Counted from the stretch's first letter, positions 45,970 to 56,095 are shown. The stretch is 64,000 nucleotides of DNA from Paenibacillus polygoni (GCF_030263935.1 NZ_CP127162.1:3915501-3979500); one strand, 5' to 3'. Numbers and translations are program-made. Notes: generated by a model not told the origin, from the letters alone.

Positions 45970-46056
45970 CTAGATTTGTCCGATTCCTTTCTATAATAAA
46001 ATGGAACCCGCCGATCTTACGTCTACACAGGTTCCCCGAAAAAGTGATTTTATAAT

Positions 46057-46085
46057 ATTATGACGCTTACCTGCTTCTACGTCAA
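46057..46085 (-). promoter_or_regulatory. Sigma-A promoter of rel-dtd
   Basis: Minus strand TTGACG (46080-46085), 17-bp spacer, CATAAT (46057-46062), about 90 nt before the rel start. Confidence 0.65.
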
Positions 46086-46186
46086 CCATCGCCAGTAGAT
46101 GACATAATCTGATGTTAATCACCATTTCTCCTTATTCCTCACCTCTGTACTTGATTCCCCATGATCCCTTTTCTGCAAAAATTACA

Positions 46187-46215
46187 TTGAAAAATGATGG
46201 GAATCTGTATATCCT
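46187..46215 (+). promoter_or_regulatory. Candidate promoter of the uracil-type permease
   Basis: TTGAAA (46187-46192), 17-bp spacer, TATCCT (46210-46215), about 80 nt upstream of the start codon. No PyrR attenuator or purine riboswitch is recognisable between them. Confidence 0.4.
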
Positions 46216-46293
46216 AGTAAAGATTGTTTTGCGATGACGTCTTTTACAGCGTGATCAGCATGATATGAAAATTGAATAAGGAGTGAAATCATT

Positions 46294-47592
46294 TTGCAAC
46301 GCGAAATACAAGTTAACGAGAAACTACCACTAGGACAAGGCTTTTTACTCAGCATGCAACATCTGTTCGCTATGTTTGGAAGTACTGTTCTCGTTCCTAA
46401 TCTTTTCGGTGTAGATCCCGGAATGATCCTGTTAATGAATGGTTTAGGAACACTTCTATACATATTTATATGTAAAGGAAAAATTCCTGCCTATCTGGGA
46501 TCAAGTTTTGCATTTATTGCGCCTGTAAGTATGGTAATAAAAAGCAATCCGGGTAATGGATACTCAATGGCACTGGCTGCTTTTATTATTACCGGTATTA
46601 TCTTTTGTCTCGTAGCACTTATTGTTAAGTTTGTTGGGACAAGATGGCTGGATGTACTCTTCCCACCCGCTGTAATGGGCGCTGTTGTTGCCCTGATTGG
46701 ACTAGAGATCGTCCCTGTTGCCGCAGGAATGGCAGGACTGATTAATTCTAACCCGGCAGACAATCCAAATTGGGCTCCTGATGCTACCACAATTACACTC
46801 TCTATGATAACTCTGGGTGTAACCGTACTAGGTGCACTCTTGTTCCGCGGGTTTGCTAAAATTATTCATATTTTGATTGGTATCGTTACAGGTTATGTTC
46901 TTGCCTTTTTTATGGGCGTGGTAGACATCCATACCATTACCAATGCGAACCTTATAACTGCACCTACTGTTACGACGCCCTCATGGGATATTGGTGTGAT
47001 TGTAACCATTGTACCTGTAGCACTCGTTGTTATTGTCGAACACATTGGCCATCTACTCGTCACAGGCAGTATTGTTGGAAAAGATTTATCGAAAGACCCC
47101 GGGCTTCATCGCTCTCTTTTAGGTAACGGGATCTCAACCATCATTTCCGGTTTTGTCGGATCTACACCGAACACAACCTACGGTGAGAATATTGGGGTTA
47201 TGGCACTTACCAAAGTGTATTCCATTTTTGTTATTGGCGGTGCAGCGATTATTGCTATCGTGTTGTCATTCTCGGGTACGTTTACCGCTGTAGTCGCTAA
47301 TATTCCTGATGCAGTCATGGGCGGTGTATCACTTTTACTTTTTGGAATCATTGCGGCATCTGGTTTCCGTATCTTTGTAGAACAAAAAGTAGACTTTTCT
47401 AAAACAAGTAATATGATACTTACTACTTTAGTATTTGTAACAGGCCTCAGTGGTGTAACTCTTACCATTGGTACGGTTGAATTAAAAGGAATGGCGCTAG
47501 CAACGATCGTAGGTATGATTGCAAGCCTTCTGTTCGGTCTGTTCCATAGACTTGGATGGATTGATGAATCCACCGAGAAAAATAATGACTAA
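46294..47592 (+). CDS. NCS2 uracil/xanthine permease (UraA/PyrP type)
   Basis: 432 residues, TTG start with AAGGAG ten nt upstream. It has about 14 hydrophobic segments. NCS2 landmarks are visible: the QHLFAMFGSTVLVPNLFG start, VVIVEHIGHLLVTGSI (substrate Glu), and GLLGNGIS-like LLGNGISTIISGFVGSTPNTTYGENIGV. This subgroup imports uracil or xanthine with protons. It is a plus-strand gene inserted between rel and apt, which are adjacent in B. subtilis. The substrate could fit nucleobase salvage with apt next door. Confidence 0.92.
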   Translation: MQREIQVNEKLPLGQGFLLSMQHLFAMFGSTVLVPNLFGVDPGMILLMNGLGTLLYIFICKGKIPAYLGSSFAFIAPVSMVIKSNPGNGYSMALAAFIITGIIFCLVALIVKFVGTRWLDVLFPPAVMGAVVALIGLEIVPVAAGMAGLINSNPADNPNWAPDATTITLSMITLGVTVLGALLFRGFAKIIHILIGIVTGYVLAFFMGVVDIHTITNANLITAPTVTTPSWDIGVIVTIVPVALVVIVEHIGHLLVTGSIVGKDLSKDPGLHRSLLGNGISTIISGFVGSTPNTTYGENIGVMALTKVYSIFVIGGAAIIAIVLSFSGTFTAVVANIPDAVMGGVSLLLFGIIAASGFRIFVEQKVDFSKTSNMILTTLVFVTGLSGVTLTIGTVELKGMALATIVGMIASLLFGLFHRLGWIDESTEKNND

Positions 47593-47598
47593 AATCAA

Positions 47599-47632
47599 AA
47601 AAGGTATCCTCCAAGCGGAGGATACCTTTTTT
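47599..47632. terminator. Bidirectional terminator between the permease and apt
   Basis: AAAAAGGTATCCTCC pairs with GGAGGATACCTTTTT around AAGC, with A- and T-tracts on both sides. Confidence 0.92.
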
Positions 47633-47749
47633 TTAAAGAAAGCTATTTTGCAAAACCTAAAAAGCAGATGACAAGTTTGTGGACTGTTTTCCCAGATCCC
47701 TGTCACCATAAATCTTAAGTTCCGCCTGAGAATTATTAGTGCTTACAAC

Positions 47750-48262
47750 TTAGTATTTCATCAAAGAATATACGTTGATATCTATCAGTTTATTTCTGCC
47801 TTTAAGTTCTTCAAGCTCGATTAAGAAAGCAGCCCCTACCACGTTGCCTCCAAGCTGTTCTACAAGGCTCACCGAAGTTGCAATCGTGCCGCCTGTTGCG
47901 AGCAGGTCATCTGCGATCAGCACATTTTGTCCTTTTTCAATCGCATCGGAATGCATTGCAAGCTTGTCTTTTCCGTACTCTAGGTCATATCCAAGTTCAA
48001 TGGTCTCACCTGGAAGCTTTCCGCTTTTACGAATTGGGGCAAAACCAACACCCAGTGCATAAGCAAGCGGTGCACCTACGACAAATCCACGTGCTTCTGG
48101 ACCCGCAATAACATCGATCTTCAGATCAGAAACCATTTGTTTCATTTCATCTATAGCTTTGCGATACATCTCGCCGTCTTTCAACAGGGTTGTAATGTCC
48201 TTGAAACTGATTCCCGGTTGTGGAAAGTCAGGTATAACCCGAATGTACTCTTTAAAATCCAA
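47750..48262 (-). CDS. apt: Adenine phosphoribosyltransferase
   Basis: 170 residues. It has the PRPP-binding loop [17 protein letters not shown], the N-terminal [15 protein letters not shown] and the adenine-contact segment [18 protein letters not shown]. It converts adenine plus PRPP to AMP. It lies 27 nt after recJ, in the conserved recJ-apt(-rel) order. Confidence 0.97.
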   Translation of the reverse strand: MDFKEYIRVIPDFPQPGISFKDITTLLKDGEMYRKAIDEMKQMVSDLKIDVIAGPEARGFVVGAPLAYALGVGFAPIRKSGKLPGETIELGYDLEYGKDKLAMHSDAIEKGQNVLIADDLLATGGTIATSVSLVEQLGGNVVGAAFLIELEELKGRNKLIDINVYSLMKY

Positions 48263-48288
48263 AATAATCTCCTCCTAATTTGAATGAG

Positions 48289-50691
48289 CTAGGATGCACC
48301 CTTTGTCTGAGATTTCATCCATTGCATCAGTTGGGGCGCTGCCAAATCAAACATGGCTTTCTCCATTTCAGCCAGCTGCTCTATGTCCTGGTAGTTCCTG
48401 GAATCCGTCAAATTCTGCTTCGGCGGATTTGTCACAAAGGTCAATGTACCTGAATGACGTTTAATAAATGACAACTCTTCAAACACGTCCATGACTTTTG
48501 ACATCATTCTTACAGAATATCCACATTGTCGGCTTAAAGCCTCGATCATCTCTTTTTCAGGCACAGCTTCCTGTCCCCATTTGGAAACAAGGACATATAT
48601 ACGTTTAAAGTCATCACGACTCGGTCGTTGTAATCTTTGTTTAGGATTCGCCGTATGGTAAAGAAGAATGACATTATTCGCTTTCACAATCATGCTTTGC
48701 ATGGCTGTCCATTGCTCTGCAGTTTCAGGGATGTCCAGCACAAACAGACTTTCCAGATGCTTTTCGCCAATTTTTTTGGCTGAATCGTTCCACGGAACGA
48801 TCCCAACCTTCCTATCATATACCCAAATGGCCTTTTCATACAAATGGTTTTCAATAGCAAATAAGTTTTTCTCTTGAACAAGAACTGCAATCTTTCCATC
48901 ATTAGGAATAATTCTATGCGATAGGTCTTTTATCATGGTATTCATTTCCTCAAGGGGTTCTCTGCATCCACGGTAATCGAACACCTGACGTGTTTTTACC
49001 CGGATATCTTCCATCATGAATTGGGGTTTTCTAGACCCATTCCATTCATTAATTTGAAGCGTCCCCATCACATCAATTACCGATCCCTCTGGGATATAGT
49101 CAGCAAGTTTACCTTTTCCAAAAGAAATAGCATCCAGCATTTTCCCATCCTGTTCAATCGTTAATTTTAAGTGAGTTAGGTCTTTGCCCATTTTCCGGCT
49201 TGCCATCAGTGTTGCATCTCGAATAATAAATTTAGGAGTCGGATTGTTCATACCAAAAGGCTGCATTTGTTCCATCTCTTCAATTACATTCAGCGGTACT
49301 TCAGATATACGGCACTCTCCGTCTGTCTCTGTAACAGGAATAAAATGCTCAGGCTTCATTACTTCCCCGGCATACTCATTCAGCTTACACTCGAGCAGCT
49401 CCAGTCTATCCCGATGAAGCGTCATTCCTGCCGCAGCCGGGTGTCCCCCATAATGATCCATGATGTCTTTACAAGCGGTCAAGGCCTCATACATATCAAG
49501 TCCCGGAGTGGATCTGGCCGATCCTTTGCATTTTCCTGTGGCAGGATCAATCCCCAAAATCAGTGTGGGACGATAATATCTCTCGAGCACTTTTGAGGCA
49601 ACAATACCCACTACGCCTGGATTCCAACCTTCACCAGCTACAACAATAACATCAGGAACTTTACCATCCACTTTTTTTTGCTCCAGTATTTCAAAAGCTT
49701 CTTGCGTCATCTGCTCTACTACCTGCTGCCGCTCTCGGTTAAGCAAATCAAGTTCCTCCGCAAGATGTGCAGCTTCAAGAGGGTCTTCAGTGGTTAACAA
49801 GGAAACTGCTCTGCCTGCATGGGCAAGTCTGCCACTGGCATTAATACGTGGGGCAAGAGCAAATGCCACATTCGTTGAGTTAACAGTAGGCATGTCGACT
49901 CCGCTGATCTCTAACAGGGCTCGAATTCCGGGAAATGAGGAATCTCTCATCTCTTCGATGCCTCTTTGAACAATAACTCGATTTTCATCAATAAGCGGCA
50001 TGAGATCAGCGACGGTTCCGATCGTAACAATCTCCATCCAGGCACGAGGTACACTTCCTAGAAGCGCTTCTGCCAACTTCATGGCGACACCAACTCCGGC
50101 AAGCCCTTTAAAAGGATAAGGACAATCCTTCTGTTTTGGATTAATTAAGGCATACGCTTCAGGAAGAACTTCAGGCGGCTCATGGTGATCTGTAACAATC
50201 ACATCCATTCCGAGGGTTTTAGCGTAAGCAATTTGTTCAACAGCACTAATTCCAGTATCTACCGTAATAACTAAGGTAACCCCTTGTTGATGCGCCCAAT
50301 CCAGTGCATGATTGTGAAGCCCGTACCCTTCATTCGCTCGATGAGGAATATAGATATCGTACGAGGCAGACAGCTCTCTCATGAGATAAATCATTAGCGA
50401 AGTACTGGATACTCCATCGGCATCGTAATCACCATAAATCAGGATATGTTCGCCTTGATCCAGAGCTTCGCGAATACGGGGAACAGCTTGCTGCATTCCT
50501 TTCATCAAGTACGGATCATGAAGCACTTCATCAGAAGGCCGCAAGAACTGCTCTGCTGTTGATTTACTATCAATACCTCGGTTTAACAATAATCTTGACA
50601 TCAAATGAGAAACGGATAATTCCTCTGATAACCCTTTTACTTGTTCATCTGTAATCTTGGGCTCGTTCCAATGATATTGAGAATAAAGCAC
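48289..50691 (-). CDS. recJ: Single-strand-specific exonuclease RecJ
   Basis: 800 residues: the DHH phosphoesterase core (IYGDYDADGVSSTSLM, VIVTDHHEPP, INPKQKDCPYPFKGLAGVGVA), DHHA1 (GSARSTPGLDMYEAL and DHYGGHPAAAGMT), an OB fold, and a long C-terminal domain typical of Firmicute RecJ. It degrades ssDNA 5' to 3' in recombination and mismatch repair. The metal ligands are all present. Confidence 0.96.
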   Translation of the reverse strand: MLYSQYHWNEPKITDEQVKGLSEELSVSHLMSRLLLNRGIDSKSTAEQFLRPSDEVLHDPYLMKGMQQAVPRIREALDQGEHILIYGDYDADGVSSTSLMIYLMRELSASYDIYIPHRANEGYGLHNHALDWAHQQGVTLVITVDTGISAVEQIAYAKTLGMDVIVTDHHEPPEVLPEAYALINPKQKDCPYPFKGLAGVGVAMKLAEALLGSVPRAWMEIVTIGTVADLMPLIDENRVIVQRGIEEMRDSSFPGIRALLEISGVDMPTVNSTNVAFALAPRINASGRLAHAGRAVSLLTTEDPLEAAHLAEELDLLNRERQQVVEQMTQEAFEILEQKKVDGKVPDVIVVAGEGWNPGVVGIVASKVLERYYRPTLILGIDPATGKCKGSARSTPGLDMYEALTACKDIMDHYGGHPAAAGMTLHRDRLELLECKLNEYAGEVMKPEHFIPVTETDGECRISEVPLNVIEEMEQMQPFGMNNPTPKFIIRDATLMASRKMGKDLTHLKLTIEQDGKMLDAISFGKGKLADYIPEGSVIDVMGTLQINEWNGSRKPQFMMEDIRVKTRQVFDYRGCREPLEEMNTMIKDLSHRIIPNDGKIAVLVQEKNLFAIENHLYEKAIWVYDRKVGIVPWNDSAKKIGEKHLESLFVLDIPETAEQWTAMQSMIVKANNVILLYHTANPKQRLQRPSRDDFKRIYVLVSKWGQEAVPEKEMIEALSRQCGYSVRMMSKVMDVFEELSFIKRHSGTLTFVTNPPKQNLTDSRNYQDIEQLAEMEKAMFDLAAPQLMQWMKSQTKGAS

Positions 50692-50717
50692 TCATTAATC
50701 ACCTTTCTTTCTAGCAA

Positions 50718-50752
50718 AAAAACAAAACTCAGATCATCCTGAGTTTTTATTT
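50718..50752 (-). terminator. Terminator after the CDF-like gene
   Basis: AAAACTCAG pairs with CTGAGTTTT around GATGAT and leads on the minus strand into GTTTTTTT. Confidence 0.85.
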
Positions 50753-50758
50753 TCATTC

Positions 50759-51706
50759 TTATTGTAGTAACGTGTTCGTCTCTCTCTCGGCAAGATCACA
50801 ATTACTTTTATATGGGTATTCTGATTGGTAGGGAACGACTTTTAGCTGAACGCTATTTACTTGTTCAAAACGTCCCATTAGTAGTACTTTCGATCTTTCC
50901 GCTACTTCTTGTGCTTCTGCTACGGTCATACGCGGATTGACGGTTATTGTTAAATCTATATGAATTCCTTCTTCACGTTCATAGGCACAAATATGCTCCA
51001 CGGTAACAATACCATGAACACGCTGAACTGTCTGCATGTAATCATAGGTATCTACAAAAGACTCTTCTTTTTGCCCTGGTATGTGACCAGTTATAAGCAA
51101 ATAGCTCCTCCAAATCACGATTCCTGAAGTTACAAGAGCAGCCATAGGCTCAGCATAAAGGAGATAGAAATAATCAAATGATTTACCAATCATCGATAAA
51201 ATAATTCCAGTAAGCACCAATAAGGAAGTGTAAAATGCGTATCTATGTTGTTCAAAATATTGTTTCATAATCGAACGTTCAGCGTCTTTATATGTATGCC
51301 GCCATTCGTATTGAAACCAAAGTTCAGCAAAAGTGAACGCGATAACTGCTGCAATTAATGCACTGATATGCGGTGGCTCCGGATCTGCCTTCATCATCAC
51401 TTTAACAGAAGATATGGCAAGTTGGAGCCCGCCCAGTAAAACCAGTAGCGGAACAATGAGTGCTATGAATTGGCCAACTTTCTTCCTTTTCTCTGAAGAT
51501 TCTGCGGGCGACCCATTACCGCTCCATACCTGATATTTTCGTGTAAAAAGAGAACCTGCTTCGCCTGCCGAATATAGAGCATCGCTTAATAATGCTCTAT
51601 TTCCCGAAGCAATACCAACGCTTCCTTTTACAATAGTTAGAACCGTATTCTTACATACTTCCATCCAGAACATTACATGTATTGCTCGTTGTTGTTTGGT
51701 GGTCAT
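50759..51706 (-). CDS. Cation diffusion facilitator-like protein with altered metal site
   Basis: 315 residues with six hydrophobic segments and a C-terminal ferredoxin-like domain (RVHGIVTVEHICAYEREEGIHIDLTITV), the CDF layout. The TM2 motif that is normally D-A-x-H-S-x-x-D reads DALYSAGE (Tyr45, Glu49), and the TM5 H-x-x-x-D reads HRYAF (His154, Phe158). Three of four transport-site ligands are thus changed. It may use another ion or be a non-transporting relative. It sits between secF and recJ with its own terminators on both sides. Confidence 0.8.
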   Translation of the reverse strand: MTTKQQRAIHVMFWMEVCKNTVLTIVKGSVGIASGNRALLSDALYSAGEAGSLFTRKYQVWSGNGSPAESSEKRKKVGQFIALIVPLLVLLGGLQLAISSVKVMMKADPEPPHISALIAAVIAFTFAELWFQYEWRHTYKDAERSIMKQYFEQHRYAFYTSLLVLTGIILSMIGKSFDYFYLLYAEPMAALVTSGIVIWRSYLLITGHIPGQKEESFVDTYDYMQTVQRVHGIVTVEHICAYEREEGIHIDLTITVNPRMTVAEAQEVAERSKVLLMGRFEQVNSVQLKVVPYQSEYPYKSNCDLAERETNTLLQ

Positions 51707-51740
51707 CCGTGTTCCCCCTCTACACGTAAGACAGTTATAT

Positions 51741-51777
51741 TAGAAAACCGCGCCTATAGCTATAAGACGCGGTTTTC
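51741..51777 (-). terminator. Terminator after secF
   Basis: GAAAACCGCGTCTTATAGC pairs with GCTATAGGCGCGGTTTTC (small mismatch) on the minus strand. Confidence 0.85.
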
Positions 51778-51791
51778 GGTAATCCTTAAAG

Positions 51792-52712
51792 TTATGGAGT
51801 CGTCTTAGAAGGATTATTGTGATTTGGTTTTTGTTTGCCTTTAAGTACTGCCCATAATGGACTTGCGATAAAGATGGATGAGTAAGCCCCAAATACAAGG
51901 CCGATCACCATGGCAAGTGAGAACATCCGGATGGACTCTCCGCCAAGCAGGAACAGGAACAGTGATGCAATAAATACAGTAACTGTTGTGTACAGAGAAC
52001 GAGTCATCGTTTGTGAAATACTGCGGTTGACGACTTCGTTTAAATCTGTACGTGTTTTAATTTTAGAGAAACGCAAGTTTTCACGTATACGGTCAAATAC
52101 AACAATGGTGTCATTAATCGAGAACCCGACAATGGTGAGTACTGCTGTTATAAACGTTAAATCTACTTCCAATCGGAATATAGAGAAAATACTAATGACA
52201 ACAAACGCATCATGCAGTAATGCCACAATGGCAGCAACCGCAAATCTCCATTCAAAACGGATCGTTACATAAATCATGATACCCAAGCTTGCAAGGAGAA
52301 CAGCATAAATGGCATTTCTACCCAGTTCTTTTGCCATTTCTGGATCAACTGTATTCACTTCAAAGGAAGCTTCAGGATCGATTTTCTCGTTAAAAGATGC
52401 TTTTAAGCTGCTTTCTTTCTCTTCATTAAGTACAGAAGGGAAACGAATACTAATCCGGTCGCTTCCTGCAGAGATCTGAGGTTCCTCCGCTGCGAGTCCG
52501 ATTTCTTCAAGGACCGGGACAATCTCTTCTTTGGTTACGGATTTGCTTGCTGTGATATCCACATTTGAACCTGATCGGAAATCTACACCGTAGTTAAGTC
52601 CAAAGATCGCCAGACTTAATATACCAAGCAGTGTAATGATAATAGAAAAGGTATAGAAATACTTACTGATCTTAATAAAATCATAATCCCATTTAAAGCG
52701 CACGAATTTCAC
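51792..52712 (-). CDS. secF: Protein translocase subunit SecF
   Basis: 306 residues, six transmembrane segments of the RND type: TM1 at 17-38, a periplasm-side loop with LNYGVDFRSGSNVDI, then five C-terminal helices including TVVGFSINDTIVVFDRIREN. It assists SecYEG-driven export using the proton gradient. Its start overlaps the end of secD by 20 nt. In B. subtilis the two are fused as SecDF; here they are separate. Confidence 0.96.
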   Translation of the reverse strand: MKFVRFKWDYDFIKISKYFYTFSIIITLLGILSLAIFGLNYGVDFRSGSNVDITASKSVTKEEIVPVLEEIGLAAEEPQISAGSDRISIRFPSVLNEEKESSLKASFNEKIDPEASFEVNTVDPEMAKELGRNAIYAVLLASLGIMIYVTIRFEWRFAVAAIVALLHDAFVVISIFSIFRLEVDLTFITAVLTIVGFSINDTIVVFDRIRENLRFSKIKTRTDLNEVVNRSISQTMTRSLYTTVTVFIASLFLFLLGGESIRMFSLAMVIGLVFGAYSSIFIASPLWAVLKGKQKPNHNNPSKTTP

Positions 52713-53952
52713 TCTCCTTCACTCCGAAGTAACTAGGCTTCTTGATGAGATTTGCTTTCACAAGCAGGTTCAATAAGAAGCGGGAGAAGAAGACATTCGT
52801 GAGGATACTTGTCACAATATCAATAATTAGAACGATGGCAAAGCCTCTTACCGATCCGGTTCCTAACCAGAACATAACGGATGCGGCAATAATCGTTGTA
52901 ATATTGGAATCCATGACCGTACGGAACGAAATTCTCTCACCTGATTTGACAGCAGACAGAATACTTTTGCCGCTGCGAAGTTCTTCCTTAATCCGTTCGT
53001 AAGTAATAATATTGGCGTCGACTGCCATCCCAATACCTAGAATGAAGGCTGCTATACCCGGAAGAGTCAGAACAAAATCACCGAGATAGAAAATAGCGAG
53101 TACCAACCAAGTATGTGTGATGAGTGCAAAGCTTGCGACCACGCCTGGAATACGATACATACTAATCATAAAGACCAGGATAAAGATGGAAGCGATAATT
53201 CCCGCTTTTATCGTTTGCTCAAGTGATAGTTGGCCTAGACTTGCCCCAACGCTCTGGGAGTATTTCTCTGTGAGTTTAAGAGGCAATGCCCCTAAGTTAA
53301 TCGTATCACGAAGCTCGTTTGCTTCTTCTCTTGTAAAACTTCCTGTAATTTGTGCCTTACCGTCTGTCAGTGTTTGTCCAACTTTTGGAGCAGACAACAA
53401 TTCATCATCAAGGTATATAGCAAGTGGTTGACCTTGAAGACGTTTTGTAATTTCAGCAAATTTTTCTTTGTCTTTCACCTGAATATCGACCATCGGCTCG
53501 TTCAGAGAGTTATAAACGACAGATGCACCGTTCTCAACAAATTCATTACCGCGAAGCTCGATTTTGCTGTATGTTCCGGGCTCATCGTCTTCTGCTGCAC
53601 TCCGAAATGTCAGTTCAGCAGGTTCTTTCATTTTACTCCGTACCTCTACCTCATCCGTAACGCCTGCAAGCCTTAAACGAATGCGGTTCGTACCCTCTGT
53701 AGTTACTTCAGGTTCACTTGTGCCTAGTGCATTCGCACGTTGCTCCAAGCTTTTTGCGGTTTGTGTAAGTGATTCTCTGGTGACTGCTTGTCCAGCTTCG
53801 AGCGGCTGTGCTTCATATAGAATCTCAAAGCCTCCCTTAAGATCGAGGCCCAAGCGTATATCTTTGAGCAGCCCCGGGCTTGTATAGGCCATAACGCCAA
53901 CCGTTACAAGCACGACCAGAATGAAACTGACTATTCTTTTCATGCCGTCCAT
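52693..53952 (-). CDS. secD: Protein translocase subunit SecD
   Basis: 419 residues: TM1, the extracellular P1 domain (DIRLGLDLKGGFEILYEAQ, ITGSFTREEANELRDTINLGALPLKL) and five C-terminal helices with GMAVDANIITYERIKEELR. With SecF it pulls exported proteins and regenerates the translocon. It has a GGGGGA ribosome site. The auxiliary subunit gene yajC is 4 kb away rather than adjacent. Confidence 0.97.
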   Translation of the reverse strand: MDGMKRIVSFILVVLVTVGVMAYTSPGLLKDIRLGLDLKGGFEILYEAQPLEAGQAVTRESLTQTAKSLEQRANALGTSEPEVTTEGTNRIRLRLAGVTDEVEVRSKMKEPAELTFRSAAEDDEPGTYSKIELRGNEFVENGASVVYNSLNEPMVDIQVKDKEKFAEITKRLQGQPLAIYLDDELLSAPKVGQTLTDGKAQITGSFTREEANELRDTINLGALPLKLTEKYSQSVGASLGQLSLEQTIKAGIIASIFILVFMISMYRIPGVVASFALITHTWLVLAIFYLGDFVLTLPGIAAFILGIGMAVDANIITYERIKEELRSGKSILSAVKSGERISFRTVMDSNITTIIAASVMFWLGTGSVRGFAIVLIIDIVTSILTNVFFSRFLLNLLVKANLIKKPSYFGVKESEIRAL

Positions 53953-54015
53953 AGTTCCCCCTTCATTCTCAATATTCCCATTATAGCGATGCAGGAAATC
54001 TCAGTCAATTTTCAT

Positions 54016-54044
54016 TAAAAAAGTCCTCTTCCTTAGAAAGAGGA
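54016..54044 (-). terminator. Terminator overlapping the comN stop codon
   Basis: TCCTCTT pairs with AAGAGGA, with the comN stop codon (54033-54035) in the loop, then T6 on the minus strand. Confidence 0.8.
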
Positions 54045-54293
54045 GCCTCGGTATGCAGATACTGTCATAAAGTTCATAAAACTGGTAGCTTTCAGCGACA
54101 AAATATCATTAACCAGTTGATGGAGTGGGGGAATTCCTTGTTTCTCATATTTGCGGCTGACGCAATTCCAAACATCCTTACTTGTTACATATTGATATCC
54201 CACTAATTGAAATTCTTCTGCCTTACTGCAGCATAAGAGTTCAATTGCATTTTCCAGCTCGTGGGCGTCCATTTCTTCAATAAATGATTCCAT
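54033..54293 (-). CDS. comN: Post-transcriptional regulator ComN (YrzD)
   Basis: 86 residues, helical and acidic at the N-terminus, with the family core LVGYQYVTSKDVWNCVSRKYEKQGIPPLHQLVNDIL. In B. subtilis ComN acts on comE mRNA and interacts with DivIVA; the gene lies next to secDF there too. It is upstream of secD but separated from it by a terminator that overlaps its own stop codon. Confidence 0.85.
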   Translation of the reverse strand: MESFIEEMDAHELENAIELLCCSKAEEFQLVGYQYVTSKDVWNCVSRKYEKQGIPPLHQLVNDILSLKATSFMNFMTVSAYRGSSF

Positions 54294-54517
54294 GGCGTTA
54301 AATCACTCCTTTTGTGCTCCTGCTTATCTATTCGACATCTTCCTACAGTATTCCTGCCTAGCTGAACGAGCATCTCCCTCGTGAATGAAAGGAAATCACC
54401 TGATTGCTAACTAACAGTCATGAGATGGGACAGGTTCGGCATATTCATGAAGTAGAACGAGTACCACATGCCAGAACTTATTATGTACTAACCCATGGGG
54501 AAGAGGGATTAACACTT

Positions 54518-56092
54518 ATGAAAAAACAAACGTTCATCCAGGGGACTATGATTTTGCTGGCAGCCGGCATCATTAATCGGATCCTGGGATTCATACCCCG
54601 TATCGTTTTACCACGGGTCATTGGTGCGGAAGGCGTTGGCTTATATCAACAAGGATACCCCTTTTTCATCGTTATCGTAACACTCATTACAGGTGGAATT
54701 CCGCTGGCTATTGCTAAGCTTGTAGCTGAGGCTGAATCCTATGGAGACGTAAAAGCGTCAGAGAAAATTTTGAAAACAAGTCTGTTCTTTACTTTGACTG
54801 CTGGTGCCATCTTTACAGCGTTATGCCTTCTATTTGCTCCATTTGTAACAAGCCGCATTCTCACAGATGAAAGGGTTTATTACACCTTTGTTAGTATGAC
54901 GCCCATGATCTTAATCGTCGCCGTTTCATCCGTATACAGGGGCTATTTTCAAGGGAAACAAAATATGATTCCATCTGCGAGTTCCTCCATTGCGGAAACA
55001 CTTATGCGTATTTTGTGCGTACTTTGGTTTTCCTACCTTCTGTTGCCAAAAGGAATCGAATTTGCAGCGGCAGGAGCCATGCTCGGTGCAGTAGCAGGAG
55101 AGCTAATTGGCATGTTTGTATTACTTTGGCAACATGAACGTAATCGAAAAGCAGGTATATTGGTGCCGGCACCTATGCCGCAGAGAAGCAAGACTAAGAT
55201 GGAAAGTAAATCGATATTCAAACGAATCATGTCTATTTCCATTCCTGTTACTGCAGGACGTTTGGTTGGCTCCATCTCCTATCTTCTCGAAACAATTGTC
55301 ACAGCACAAAGTCTAGCCCTTGCCGGATTTACGAAAGCTATAGCAACCGCACAGTATGGGGCGATGCAGGGCATGGTTATTCCTTTGCTTCTTTTGCCGG
55401 GTGCCCTGACTTCTTCACTTGCTACGTCTTTGGTTCCATCTCTGTCTGAAGCTGCTGCAAGGAAAGATTACAAAACCATTCACAAGAGAATGCATCAATC
55501 TCTGCGTTTAGCGCTTGTTACTGGCGGACCCTTTGCAGTCATTATGTATGTCCTCGCAGAACCGCTCTGCCTGCTTCTTTACAATAACAGTTCCATTGCA
55601 GATATGCTGAGGACCATGTCTCCCTTTGCTCTCTTTATTTACACGCAAGCTCCCTTACAAGCTGCTCTTCAAGCTTTAGAACGTCCTGGTAAGGCGCTCT
55701 TCAATACAATGCTGGGAGCCATCATTAAGATCAGTCTCATCCTTTATCTTGCCTCAAAGCCCGAATACGGCATTTACGGCGCCATTATAGCCATCTGTAT
55801 TAATGCCTTGGTTGTAACTCTGCTGCATGGAAGAAGTCTAAAACAGCTCCTTGGTTTCCGTTTTCGCTGGCTCGATGCTCTAAAAGTGGGTACCGGGATG
55901 ATCATAATGGCAGCCGTTGTCGAGTATTTATTTCATCATCTTCCTTGGCCGAGTATATTGTTCCTTCAGTTTCTTGTTTCCAGCTTTATAGGTCTGCTTC
56001 TATATTTATCGGTTATGGCAGCTTGTCGTTTAATTGATCTGCATGATTTATCTCGTGTTCCTATTCTAGGTGCTTGGATTCGTCGCAAATAA
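54518..56092 (+). CDS. spoVB: Stage V sporulation protein B (MurJ/MATE-like flippase family)
   Basis: 524 residues from the ATG at 54518 (AGAGGGA nine nt before); the frame runs up to a TTG at 54404 without a site. It has 14 hydrophobic segments of the polysaccharide-transporter/MOP fold. The start KKQTFIQGTMILLAAGIINRILGFIPRI and central LPSLSEAAARKDYKTIHKR are typical of SpoVB. It is needed for spore cortex synthesis, probably as a lipid II-type flippase. It sits on the strand opposite to its neighbours. Confidence 0.93.
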   Translation: MKKQTFIQGTMILLAAGIINRILGFIPRIVLPRVIGAEGVGLYQQGYPFFIVIVTLITGGIPLAIAKLVAEAESYGDVKASEKILKTSLFFTLTAGAIFTALCLLFAPFVTSRILTDERVYYTFVSMTPMILIVAVSSVYRGYFQGKQNMIPSASSSIAETLMRILCVLWFSYLLLPKGIEFAAAGAMLGAVAGELIGMFVLLWQHERNRKAGILVPAPMPQRSKTKMESKSIFKRIMSISIPVTAGRLVGSISYLLETIVTAQSLALAGFTKAIATAQYGAMQGMVIPLLLLPGALTSSLATSLVPSLSEAAARKDYKTIHKRMHQSLRLALVTGGPFAVIMYVLAEPLCLLLYNNSSIADMLRTMSPFALFIYTQAPLQAALQALERPGKALFNTMLGAIIKISLILYLASKPEYGIYGAIIAICINALVVTLLHGRSLKQLLGFRFRWLDALKVGTGMIIMAAVVEYLFHHLPWPSILFLQFLVSSFIGLLLYLSVMAACRLIDLHDLSRVPILGAWIRRK

Positions 56093-56095
56093 GTG

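Noticed and set aside
46060..46190. 44-codon minus-strand ORF ahead of rel
   Set aside because: GGAG is only two nt from its ATG and the good sigma-A promoter of rel lies inside it; probably chance.
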